Source of the DNA: CAYWTX01 sp964461295 | GTDB lineage: Bacteria; Planctomycetota; Phycisphaerae; SM23-33 | DNA: 14,412 nt | NCBI GenBank assembly: GCA_964461295.1 | Contig: CAYWTX010000596.1 | Location: 1-14,412 of the forward strand | Direction: 5' to 3' | Shown: one piece after another, positions 7,747 through 13,172 of the stretch | Numbering within the stretch: the stretch's first letter is position 1 | Layout: each line of letters begins with the position of its first letter | The notes under the pieces: model-generated | What the model was told of the DNA's origin: nothing | Seen by the model: only the letters and a program-made list of their open reading frames with translations | Databases searched by the model: none | Program-made: the position numbers and the translations under genes

Positions 7747-7774
7747 GAACGGCCTCGAATAGGCCGTTCGCTAC
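7747..7774 (-). repeat. GTAGCGA-tagged hairpin in the gyrB leader
   Basis: On the minus strand GTAGCGA (7774-7768) leads into GAACGGCCT-ATTCG-AGGCCGTTC, a perfect 9-bp stem with a 5-nt loop (7747-7769). It lies between the candidate gyrB promoter and its start codon. The GTAGCGA tag followed by a GC-rich palindrome recurs at 12510-12576, suggesting one dispersed repeat family. Confidence 0.6.
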
Positions 7775-7793
7775 GACCTTGCACCCACCGAAG

Positions 7794-7823
7794 ATTATCC
7801 TCGAAAAGGGGGCGAAACGCCAA
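7794..7823 (-). promoter_or_regulatory. Candidate gyrB promoter
   Basis: On the minus strand, TTGGCG (7818-7823), an 18-bp spacer, and GATAAT (7794-7799). The matches are 4/6 and 5/6 to the sigma-70 consensus. Transcripts would carry a leader of about 80 nt that includes the 9-bp hairpin at 7747-7769. Confidence 0.4.
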
Positions 7824-7887
7824 TGGATTCCGAGTGTTCTTGGGCCGCTATCGGGCGGCACCGCGTGAGGGAAGGTGGGTGGATTCT

Positions 7888-8094
7888 TCAGCCCAAAGGG
7901 CTGAGGGAATGAAGCCCAGGGCATCGCCCTGGGAGAGTGGGCCGTATTGACGGCAAGCCCTGAAAGGGCGGCGGAAAGTTCCGACGCAGCGAGAGATCCC
8001 ATCGCCCTTTCAGGGCTTCAAGCATATGCGAATGCCTGTCCCAGGGCGTTGCCCTGGGCTGCATTCCATCCGCCCTTCAGGCCGAAGATGGGCG
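7888..8094. repeat. Mirror-symmetric palindromic block (BIME-like)
   Basis: Successive hairpins are TCAGCCC-AAA-GGGCTGA (7888-7904), CCCAGGGC-ATC-GCCCTGGG (7915-7933), AAGCCCTGAAAGGGCG (7955-7970), its exact reverse complement (8003-8018), CCCAGGGC-GTT-GCCCTGGG (8040-8058), and CGCCC...GGGCG (8071-8094). The second and fifth are inverted copies that also share flanking GGAATG/CATTCC. The block is therefore symmetric about position 7987. No gene is credible between gyrB and the alr fragment; open frames here are by-products of the palindromes. Confidence 0.75.
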
Positions 8095-8103
8095 GTAAAC
8101 CAA

Positions 8104-8257
8104 CCTCACTCCACCAGGACGCGTTTGGCGCGGCGGCCCAGACGGCACGTGATTTCGTACGGGATCGTGCACGCCAGGCGGGCCAGGTTCTCCACGCTGT
8201 GCGGGGCGGCCGGGTCGGCGGACATGATCTCCACCTCGTCGCCCACGGCCGCGTCGG
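8104..8257. repeat. 154-bp direct repeat, left copy of alr 3' end
   Basis: Identical to 11154-11307 except at 8171 (A, against C at 11221). It starts 2 bp beyond the alr stop codon and ends inside the coding sequence. Divergence is abrupt at both edges (8103 against 11153, and 8258 against 11308). Confidence 0.95.
8106..8257 (-). pseudogene. Truncated alanine racemase fragment (last ~50 codons)
   Basis: Encodes the C-terminal 50 residues or so of Alr in frame to the stop, from GDEVEIMSADPAAPHSVENL to KRVLVE. The only coding difference from the intact gene is Gly356 to Cys (C at 11221 to A at 8171). It lacks the PLP lysine, the catalytic tyrosine and most of the fold, so it cannot be an active racemase. 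The frame continues upstream into unrelated DNA as far as a GTG at 8303, with no Shine-Dalgarno, so expression as a 65-residue chimera is unlikely. The near-identity implies a recent duplication or integration event rather than an old paralogue. Confidence 0.9.
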
Positions 8258-8258
8258 T

Positions 8259-8516
8259 CGGTACGGTACGGCTAGGTCGGACCAAACCCTGTTGGGCAAG
8301 CACGTCGCCCGGTCTGAGCGATGGGTTGACGTGACGGTGCCGTTTAGAACGGCGCGCGAATGCTCGCTGCTGCCGGCCCGGGTGGACAACGACTGGCTGG
8401 ACGGCCTCGTCGGCTGCGCCGTAGTGGTCAGCATGTTCGGCATCGGCGTCGTTGACGAGGCGGTGTCCATGCGGCAGAGGAAACGGTACAGACAGGAAGA
8501 CCTTCGCAGGAGGTAA
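8259..8516 (+). pseudogene. Fragment resembling the C-terminus of a phage terminase large subunit
   Basis: The open frame runs out of the alr fragment and continues for 85 residues to a TAA at 8514-8516. Its tail, RVDNDWLDGLVGCAVVVSM then RKRYRQEDLRRR, resembles the end of GpA-type phage terminase large subunits, which from memory often carry DNHWLDCLVGCAVAAS followed by a basic tail. An upstream HVARSERW stretch would suit the His-x-x-x-Glu region before it. The nuclease and ATPase domains are absent: the frame is cut at the left repeat junction. A good AGGAGG (8508-8513) overlaps the stop, as expected before a following gene, but the codon at the right distance is ATA (8522-8524). The assignment is by recollection of family pattern only. 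Confidence 0.45.
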
Positions 8517-8741
8517 CCGCCATAGACAACCGTACGGGGGACGGAGAAATCGGGGCCTCCAGCACGACAGGCGCGAGCTTGAATATCGCCATTGCGGATA
8601 TCACCACTTCCGGGTGGTTTGCACTAGTCCGGGCCATGGGGGCCGGACCATGCGGCGGCGGACATGCCGGCATTGCGGCACGCGAGTGCCAACGTGGGAA
8701 GGGGCAGGCGGGTGAACTAACCACAACCTGGCCCCGGGGCC
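8517..8741. other. Decayed or non-coding DNA after the terminase-like frame
   Basis: Short open frames exist in several phases (including one from a TTG at 8579 encoding NIAIADITTSGWFALVRAMG) but none has a supported start or recognisable product. Near the end, GGCCCCGGGGCC (8730-8741) abuts the stop codon of the downstream minus-strand gene, and GGGCC/GGCCC (8737-8753) could form a weak terminator stem for that operon. Confidence 0.4.
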
Positions 8742-9188
8742 TCATTTGGGCCCTTCGCCGCCGAATGGCTCAAATCTTCTTGAGTCAAAGTGAAAGACGA
8801 GGAAGTCGCCGTCTGAGTCAACCAGACCAAGTGCGACGTCCAAAGGCTCACGAAAGTACGGCGTGCTCGCGCTGGATTCCTCTGGGTTCGTGTCAAGTGC
8901 CGGTTCCTTAAGCACGGCTACGACGATAATCGGCTGTCCGTATCTCGGGCGCTTCCGGTTCTTCATCCCCGGCTTCCACTGAACAAGGTCGCCTGCTTTG
9001 AACTCGTGCTTAGTGGCAAACGCTTGTTGGGCGGTCCTCAATCTCTTGGCCTGCTCTGCAATGGTGAATGCCTCTGGTTCCGCCTCTTTGCCCCGCAAAA
9101 TCGCCCTTACGGCACCTTCGATGGTGTCGGCGTCACCTTGCTCCGCGAGCGCCTTCAGGAGCTTCCTTGTGGTTTCGATCTCACCCAT
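8742..9188 (-). CDS. Uncharacterised operon protein C (148 aa, beta-barrel-like C-terminus)
   Basis: Third gene of the operon. The ATG at 9188 follows AAAGGAG (9199-9205) by 10 nt. Its first 8 bases overlap the end of the preceding gene (ATGGGTGA), implying translational coupling. Residues 1-60 look helical (TTRKLLKALAEQGDADTI, then FTIAEQAKRLRTAQQAFATK). Residues 61-148 look like a compact beta domain: EFKAGDLVQWKPGMKNRKR is strongly basic, followed by GQPIIVVAVL, YFREPLDVALGL and DGDFLVFHFDSRRFEPF. The FKAGDLV opening is reminiscent of SH3- or KOW-like small barrels, some of which bind nucleic acid. No membrane segment or signal peptide is present. I believe similar small proteins exist in other bacteria but cannot name a characterised family. 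A nucleic-acid-binding or adaptor role is speculation. Confidence 0.8.
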   Translation of the reverse strand: MGEIETTRKLLKALAEQGDADTIEGAVRAILRGKEAEPEAFTIAEQAKRLRTAQQAFATKHEFKAGDLVQWKPGMKNRKRPRYGQPIIVVAVLKEPALDTNPEESSASTPYFREPLDVALGLVDSDGDFLVFHFDSRRFEPFGGEGPK

Positions 9189-10116
9189 ATCTTGGGTTCT
9201 CCTTTGGCAGAGATATATTTGTCTGTGCCAATACAGGTTGAAAATCCATGACATTTCGCGCGGTGTACTTGAGCGCGCCGGTGCGCCCTTCAGCAAGCAT
9301 CCTCATGAACTCGCGGACGGGCTCTCGCATTATGCTGGCGTCGCGGGCAATTCGTCGGCCAAGCAGTGAGAGTATCATTGCTCTTCCCTGCTCGGCCCAT
9401 GCCTCAACACCGCCAGTTAGCGACCACGCCTTTGCGGCACCCAGCGTCCAGTGCATCCACAGGTCCGGCTCCGAACCATGCCAGAGCGTCACCGTTCGCA
9501 GGCTAATAGCTCGTCTTGCGGACTTGTCGTCGAAAGCAGTTAGATAGAGGAAACGAGCGGCCCTATCGGCAGTCGTTCGGAGTTGCTGCTCGAACGTCTC
9601 GGAGCGAAACTCTGACACCAATAGGTCCATAAGGTGGCGATAAGTTGTATGATATAGGTTCTGCAAGGCCGTCCTCAAATCGCCACTATTGAGGGCACAA
9701 GCGGCAATCTGCGGTCCGGCCCCCTTGATCTTCACACATTCTCCAGACTGGTTCACGATGCTCGCCAGAGAGCTCTGTCCGGTGTCGGGGTCAGGCAGAA
9801 CACCGATGGATTTCTCCAAGGCTGCTAGATCGGCGAGGTCCGCGTAAAACACATAGCAGGGAAGGTGGAAGTATTCCCGACCAAGCTCTTCAGGCCCGGT
9901 CGATTGAGCCCCTTGTCGCAGGGCCTCCGAAAACGGAACCGGCTCCTCCAACAGTGTCAGAAGCCCTTCACTTGCCAATTCTGGTAGCGAAGTAGCAGGG
10001 AAACGCCTGGATCCGCCAAGCACCCATGCCTCGCCCTGCTCTGTCAGGACCGGCGCCTTGTACCCGAGCGTGCTTACGAGCACCCCGTTGACCGCTAGTA
10101 TTTTCTGTTCTAGCAC
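9181..10116 (-). CDS. Uncharacterised operon protein B (311 aa, mostly helical)
   Basis: Second gene of the operon. It starts at a GTG (10116) 11 nt after the stop of the first gene, with AAGG about 9 nt upstream, and ends inside the start of the third. I do not recognise the family. Residues 1-60 look like mixed strands (ILAVNGVLVSTLGYKAPVL, then GEAWVLGGSRRFP). From about 80 to 280 the sequence is largely helical, with aromatic-rich stretches EYFHLPCYVFYADLADL (81-97) and LWHGSEPDLWMHWTLGAAKAW (211-231), and basic helices (RRAISLRTVT, GRRIARDASI). There is no signal peptide, transmembrane helix, Walker motif, HTH or metal-binding cluster that I can see. Base composition is visibly more AT-rich than alr or gyrB, consistent with transfer. 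The aromatic helical core suggests a soluble protein-interaction or structural component. Confidence 0.8.
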   Translation of the reverse strand: MLEQKILAVNGVLVSTLGYKAPVLTEQGEAWVLGGSRRFPATSLPELASEGLLTLLEEPVPFSEALRQGAQSTGPEELGREYFHLPCYVFYADLADLAALEKSIGVLPDPDTGQSSLASIVNQSGECVKIKGAGPQIAACALNSGDLRTALQNLYHTTYRHLMDLLVSEFRSETFEQQLRTTADRAARFLYLTAFDDKSARRAISLRTVTLWHGSEPDLWMHWTLGAAKAWSLTGGVEAWAEQGRAMILSLLGRRIARDASIMREPVREFMRMLAEGRTGALKYTARNVMDFQPVLAQTNISLPKENPRYG

Positions 10117-10127
10117 GTTTGTGGCCT

Positions 10128-10856
10128 TCAGTTTGTTCCGAGACGTCGAGCAAATGTTTCCGCTGCACCACCAGGGTCGGGTGTTACCTCAACATTCATC
10201 GGCAGAATCAACTCTCCTGCACTAGCCAAGTTGATGAGAACTTCGTACGTATCATGGTCTGTGTAAAGCGTAAGTTCTCCGATACGAATATCTTGGTGGT
10301 AACCCACCTCAAAAGTCCAATCTTGCCACGCTTCCGGCATGGCGCTGAAGTCTACTCCATCAATCGGTCTCGCCGGTTGGCCGTCCCAATACTGCGCCGG
10401 TTGCTCGAAAAATGCAGATAGATGCCGGGCAAAATACGCTCGGAACCGGCCCAAGTCTACCGAATGTTCTCTAGTGTATTTTCTCTTGCTCGAATCGGTG
10501 CTTCCAGCGGGAAGGCGTGACCGTCCGTGAACGACGCCTCCAGTGTCAAACGGAGAGGCGACGCCCGCGTAGCCTCGTTCGTGCTGCGGGGACGCAACGA
10601 AGGCCCCAGGGCACACGGGATGGGGCATTGCACGTCCTGCGTAGAAGTATACAGGTTCGCCTTGGCCGATGGTAGCTTCCGCTGCGCGCGTCTTCGCTCT
10701 TCTAAGGGGATCGTTGGCACGGAGAAAACCGTCCTTGCACACCGAGAACAAGCCATTCCTGGCCCAGCGAATAACTCGTATCGCCGGCGTCCGTTCGGCG
10801 CACTTACGCGCCCACTCGTCAACCCGGACGCCAGCCAGCCCATCGAACGTGTGCAT
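10128..10856 (-). CDS. Uncharacterised operon protein A (242 aa, SPFDTGG motif)
   Basis: First gene of the operon. The ATG at 10856 is chosen because GAAGGAG (10864-10870) lies 7 nt upstream; the frame extends to an ATG at 10919 without a good binding site. Residues 66-110 contain the most distinctive block: GEPVYFYAGRAMP (66-78), GAFVASPQHE (84-93) and SPFDTGG (101-107). The spacing of strand, Gly-Arg, and a Phe-Asp-Thr-Gly-Gly turn is loosely reminiscent of ADP-ribosyltransferase-like folds, but I cannot confirm a catalytic triad, so this is only a hypothesis. Residues 133-155 form an amphipathic helix (VDLGRFRAYFARHLSAFF). The C-terminal third (WTFEVGYHQDIRIGEL, then YEVLINLASAGELILP) looks like alternating strands. 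It contains two cysteines (19 and 40 region, plus 82), no signal peptide and no membrane helix. The protein looks intact and soluble. Confidence 0.8.
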   Translation of the reverse strand: MHTFDGLAGVRVDEWARKCAERTPAIRVIRWARNGLFSVCKDGFLRANDPLRRAKTRAAEATIGQGEPVYFYAGRAMPHPVCPGAFVASPQHERGYAGVASPFDTGGVVHGRSRLPAGSTDSSKRKYTREHSVDLGRFRAYFARHLSAFFEQPAQYWDGQPARPIDGVDFSAMPEAWQDWTFEVGYHQDIRIGELTLYTDHDTYEVLINLASAGELILPMNVEVTPDPGGAAETFARRLGTN

Positions 10857-10863
10857 CTTCCCG

Positions 10864-10870
10864 CTCCTTC
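10864..10870 (-). promoter_or_regulatory. Ribosome binding site of operon gene A
   Basis: GAAGGAG on the minus strand, 7 nt before the ATG at 10856. It is much stronger than anything upstream of the in-frame ATG codons at 10877 and 10919, so it sets the start of the operon's first protein. Confidence 0.65.
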
Positions 10871-11114
10871 CATGCATTCTTGGCCAGTTAGCGTACCTGT
10901 CGAGCGGGTGGTTGTCCATACCTGATTCCAGTCAAGAAGGCAGAGGGCCCATTGAGAGCCGCAAAGTTGGTGGCACCTCCGGGGCAGACAACCAGGACGC
11001 GCGATGCACCGACTGATGCCCGGGGCAACGCCGAAAAGATACGAAAGCCGTGCGGGGCCACACCGCCGTAGGCCCTTCTTTCTGTTCGGCTCGCAGGACC
11101 GGTTGTCACACCCA

Positions 11115-11140
11115 CCTGCGCCGAGGCTTCGGCGGGCAGG
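11115..11140 (-). terminator. Hairpin downstream of alr
   Basis: CCTG-CGCCGA-GGCT-TCGGCG-(GG)-CAGG gives a 10-bp stem with a 2-nt bulge, 15 nt past the alr stop. No T-tract follows. Because the sequence beyond the alr stop belongs to the putative insert, this stem would be an insert-borne replacement for the native alr 3' end. Confidence 0.35.
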
Positions 11141-11153
11141 CAGCGGGAAGACC

Positions 11154-11307
11154 CCTCACTCCACCAGGACGCGTTTGGCGCGGCGGCCCAGACGGCACGT
11201 GATTTCGTACGGGATCGTGCCCGCCAGGCGGGCCAGGTTCTCCACGCTGTGCGGGGCGGCCGGGTCGGCGGACATGATCTCCACCTCGTCGCCCACGGCC
11301 GCGTCGG
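11154..11307. repeat. 154-bp direct repeat, right copy within intact alr
   Basis: The copy that forms the 3' end of the full-length alr gene plus 2 bp beyond the stop codon. It matches 8104-8257 at 153 of 154 positions. Confidence 0.95.
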
Positions 11308-12286
11308 GCACGGCGGACAGGTCCACGATCACCTGGTCCATGGCCACGCGCCCGCGGACCGGCACATCGCGCCCGCGGATTCGCATCGTCCCCCGGCCGC
11401 TCAAGCAGCGCATGTACCCGTCGGCGTACCCCACGGGGACCAGCCCCACCGGCGTGTCGCGGTCGAAGCGGTGCGCCAGGCCGTACCCGCACGCGCTGCC
11501 GGCCGGCAGCGTCTTGCGCTGCATCAGCCGCCCCGTGAGGCGCAGCACCGGGCGCAGCGGCAGGTGGGTCTGCATGTCGTCGGACGGCTGGTAGCCGTAC
11601 AGGGCGATGCCCGGGCGAACCATGTCGAGGTGGCTTTCGGGCAGGTCGATGGTGGCGGCCGAGTTGGCGGCGTGCAGGCACAGGCCGCTGGGTCCGCCGG
11701 CCGCCGCGATCGCCCGGCCGAACCGTCCAAGCTGCTCGCGGGCGAAGGTCTTGTCGGCCTCGTCGGCCGTGGCGAAGTGCGTGTAGGCGCCGATCAGCCG
11801 CACGCCGCCCGCGGCGCGAATCTGGGCGATGAGGGCGGGGGCCTGCTCGGCCGGGATGCCGCTGCGACCCATGCCCGTGTCGATCTTCACGTGCACGCGG
11901 GCCTCGGCGCCGACCTTGGCGGCCGCCGCCCGCACCACGGCGACTTCCGCCGGCGCGACGACGGTAAGCATCACCTGGCGGCGGATCAGCTCCTCCAGCA
12001 GTTCGTGCAGTTCCTTGCCGTCGGCGTGGGCGCAGGCGGAGAAGAACATCAGGATCGGACGCTCGTGACCCAGGCTTCGGTAGAGCAGGGCCTCGTGCGG
12101 CGTGGCCACGCCGATGACGTCGGCCTCGCGGCCCAGCAGCGGCAGCAGCTCGCGCACGCCGTGGCCGTAGCAGTCGGCCTTCACGACCGCGCAGATCTGC
12201 ACGGCGGGCGAGACATGGCGGCGCAGCAGGGCGAGGTTATGCAGCACCGCCGAGGCGGAGATTTCGGCTCGCAGATAGCTTTCCAT
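11156..12286 (-). CDS. alr: Alanine racemase
   Basis: A PLP-dependent enzyme interconverting L- and D-alanine to supply D-Ala for peptidoglycan. 376 residues, the usual length. Numbering from the ATG at 12286: the PLP Schiff-base lysine is Lys36 in AVVKADCYGHG; HVKIDTGMGRSGI is at 132-144; HAANSAATID is at 205-214; DMVRPGIALYGY is at 221-232; the second catalytic residue is Tyr268 in ACGYGLAHRF; VGYADGY (285-291) and GRVAMDQVIVDL (312-323) complete the active site and dimer interface. The frame stays open upstream to 12490 but those residues are Arg/Pro/Ser-rich and unlike the family, so the ATG at 12286 is preferred although its Shine-Dalgarno is weak. All key residues are present and the gene appears functional. 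Its last 50 codons are duplicated at 8106-8257, indicating recombination at its 3' end. Confidence 0.95.
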   Translation of the reverse strand: MESYLRAEISASAVLHNLALLRRHVSPAVQICAVVKADCYGHGVRELLPLLGREADVIGVATPHEALLYRSLGHERPILMFFSACAHADGKELHELLEELIRRQVMLTVVAPAEVAVVRAAAAKVGAEARVHVKIDTGMGRSGIPAEQAPALIAQIRAAGGVRLIGAYTHFATADEADKTFAREQLGRFGRAIAAAGGPSGLCLHAANSAATIDLPESHLDMVRPGIALYGYQPSDDMQTHLPLRPVLRLTGRLMQRKTLPAGSACGYGLAHRFDRDTPVGLVPVGYADGYMRCLSGRGTMRIRGRDVPVRGRVAMDQVIVDLSAVPDAAVGDEVEIMSADPAAPHSVENLARLAGTIPYEITCRLGRRAKRVLVE

Positions 12287-12375
12287 GGCACGTCCGCATG
12301 CCGAGGCCGACGACACGCCTTCCGTAGCCCTGGCGAAGGACGATCCCTCGCCGGCCCGAAGCCTGGCAACCGATC

Positions 12376-12417
12376 GCGGCCGCCCTGTCGGGAAGCTCCC
12401 GCGGCAAGGGCGGCCGC
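12376..12417 (-). promoter_or_regulatory. Long stem-loop in the alr leader
   Basis: An 11-bp perfect GC-rich stem (12376-12386 with 12407-12417) encloses a second hairpin, CGGGA-AGC-TCCCG (12389-12401). It lies about 90 nt upstream of the alr start and downstream of the candidate promoter, so it would be in the leader RNA. It could be regulatory or another repeat palindrome. Confidence 0.45.
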
Positions 12418-12429
12418 GGCAACGAGATG

Positions 12430-12457
12430 ACTGTAGCACATCTATCCCTTCGGCCAA
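12430..12457 (-). promoter_or_regulatory. Candidate alr promoter
   Basis: On the minus strand, TTGGCC (12452-12457), a 16-bp spacer, and TACAGT (12430-12435) preceded by TGC, an extended -10 arrangement. Matches are 4/6 at each box. It would give a leader of about 140 nt containing the 11-bp stem. Confidence 0.35.
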
Positions 12458-12509
12458 AGGGGGAGCTCTTGTTGAGGGGTAAGGAGACACTTACGGGGCG
12501 ACTTCGCTC

Positions 12510-12576
12510 GTAGCGACGCCGTGAGGCGTTTCTCTCCCTCACACCCCGAGAAAGAAACGCCTTACGGCGTCGCTAC
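12510..12576. repeat. GTAGCGA-tagged inverted repeat pair
   Basis: A 23-bp arm at 12510-12532 begins GTAGCGACGCCGTGAGGCGT. Its reverse complement lies at 12554-12576 with one mismatch and a 21-bp gap. Each arm contains its own small ACGCC...GGCGT hairpin. This is two head-to-head copies of the GTAGCGA-palindrome type also seen in the gyrB leader at 7747-7774. Confidence 0.75.
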
Positions 12577-12612
12577 AAACGAAGACCGCAGACGCGCTAT
12601 ACCGGGATTCGG

Positions 12613-12634
12613 CCTGCCCGCTTCAGCGGGTAGG
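12613..12634. repeat. Small hairpin followed by a 10-G run
   Basis: CCTG-CCCGC-TTCA-GCGGG-TAGG forms a 9-bp stem (with one G-T pair) and a tetraloop. A run of ten G residues follows at 12649-12658. Confidence 0.45.
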
Positions 12635-12691
12635 TCCCCGGGCCCGTCGGGGGGGGGGTTCACACTACCTTCTAACGCCTTCAGGGCGCCC

Positions 12692-12800
12692 AAAACTCCC
12701 GTCCTGGCACGGGATTTTTTTGGCAAACGGGGGCAAGGGCGGGTTGGGACACCCCCGGAAGGCGTTTTCAAGAAAACTACCGTGCCTGGACGGGAGTTTT
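12692..12800. repeat. 109-bp element with 23-bp imperfect inverted arms
   Basis: The arm at 12692-12714 begins AAAACTCCCGTCC. The arm at 12778-12800 is its reverse complement with two mismatches. Between them are a run of seven T residues (12715-12721) and G-rich DNA. Further out, AACGCCTTC (12674-12682) and GAAGGCGTT (12758-12766) are also inverse to each other. No open frame is credible; it may be a MITE-like or REP-type element. Confidence 0.55.
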
Positions 12801-12896
12801 CCTGAATCTTACCAGATGCAACGCCTCCCTCAGAAGTCGCCACAACCGCGACGTTCGACTACGAACAGCACTTCGCCAGCCGGCGAACTTTCTTTC

Positions 12897-12976
12897 GCCC
12901 CTTCGGGGCTCCATGCTTAATTGCTTGCATACCGGGGGCTTACGCCCCCGGCCAAATCCTCGACGCCCCTTCGAGG
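12897..12976. repeat. Cluster of three palindromes
   Basis: GCCCC-TTC-GGGGC (12897-12909), CCGGGGGC-TTAC-GCCCCCGG (12932-12951), and CCTCGA...TCGAGG (12958-12976, 7-nt loop). The middle one is of a type I recall as common in planctomycete intergenic DNA. Confidence 0.6.
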
Positions 12977-13040
12977 CTAAGATGCGAATCTGCAAGTTCT
13001 TGAGCCACACACGCATTCTGCGATTTCTGAGGGCGGCGTC

Positions 13041-13068
13041 ACCAGATGCAACCAGAACTGCATTTGGT
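13041..13068. repeat. Hairpin containing a repeated 12-mer
   Basis: ACCAGATGCA (13041-13050) pairs with TGCATTTGGT (13059-13068), one G-T pair, 8-nt loop. ACCAGATGCAAC at 13041-13052 also occurs at 12811-12822, at the outer edge of the 109-bp element. GGTTGCAT (13086-13093) is complementary to ATGCAACC (13046-13053), so an alternative pairing is possible. Confidence 0.5.
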
Positions 13069-13172
13069 CAGACTTCGGCGATCCGGGTTGCATAGGGTCA
13101 AACGCTGTTCCGGGTGTCGCCCTGGGAAACGCGTTCTGCTCCGCACTGCGGCGCGGTATCCTCTTGGGGTCC

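Larger units (their letters stand above)
8258..11153. mobile_element. Putative inserted segment in the 3' end of alr
   Basis: 2,896 bp bounded exactly by the two 154-bp copies of the alr end. This is the geometry left when an element carrying its own copy of a gene's 3' end recombines there: the gene stays whole on one side and the displaced end remains on the other. The contents differ from the surroundings: a terminase-like remnant, non-coding DNA, and an AT-richer three-gene operon. No integrase, transposase or clear terminal inverted repeat is visible inside, so the mechanism is unproven; a tandem duplication with deletion could give the same picture. Confidence 0.5.
10857..11153. other. 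Gene-free stretch between operon gene A and alr
   Basis: It should hold the promoter of the three-gene operon, but I find no convincing -35/-10 pair on the minus strand. One minus-strand open frame (75 codons, 11115 to 10888) has no binding site or recognisable product. The only clear structure is the hairpin at 11115-11140. Confidence 0.4.

Noticed and set aside
7733..8002. 89-codon minus-strand open frame upstream of gyrB
   Set aside because: It covers the palindromic block and the gyrB promoter region and has no recognisable product or binding site.
8106..8303. 65-residue chimeric gene (new N-terminus plus Alr C-terminus)
   Set aside because: The GTG at 8303 has no Shine-Dalgarno and the Alr part is a fragment without active-site residues, so it was recorded as a pseudogene.
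8452..8715. Plus-strand open frame with a CRHCGTR zinc-finger-like end
   Set aside because: A single C-x2-C pair in an Arg/His-rich frame overlapping the terminase-like frame, with no supported start. Too little to call a gene.
10888..11115. 75-codon minus-strand open frame between alr and operon gene A
   Set aside because: No binding site or family resemblance, and it overlaps the start-region alternatives of gene A.
11249..12430. 393-codon plus-strand open frame antisense to alr
   Set aside because: Shadow of alr. His/Gly/Ala-rich composition follows from complementary high-GC codons.
12649..12658. Run of ten G residues as a phase-variable tract
   Set aside because: It is not in a gene or at a promoter spacer that I can identify. 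A homopolymer sequencing error is as likely.
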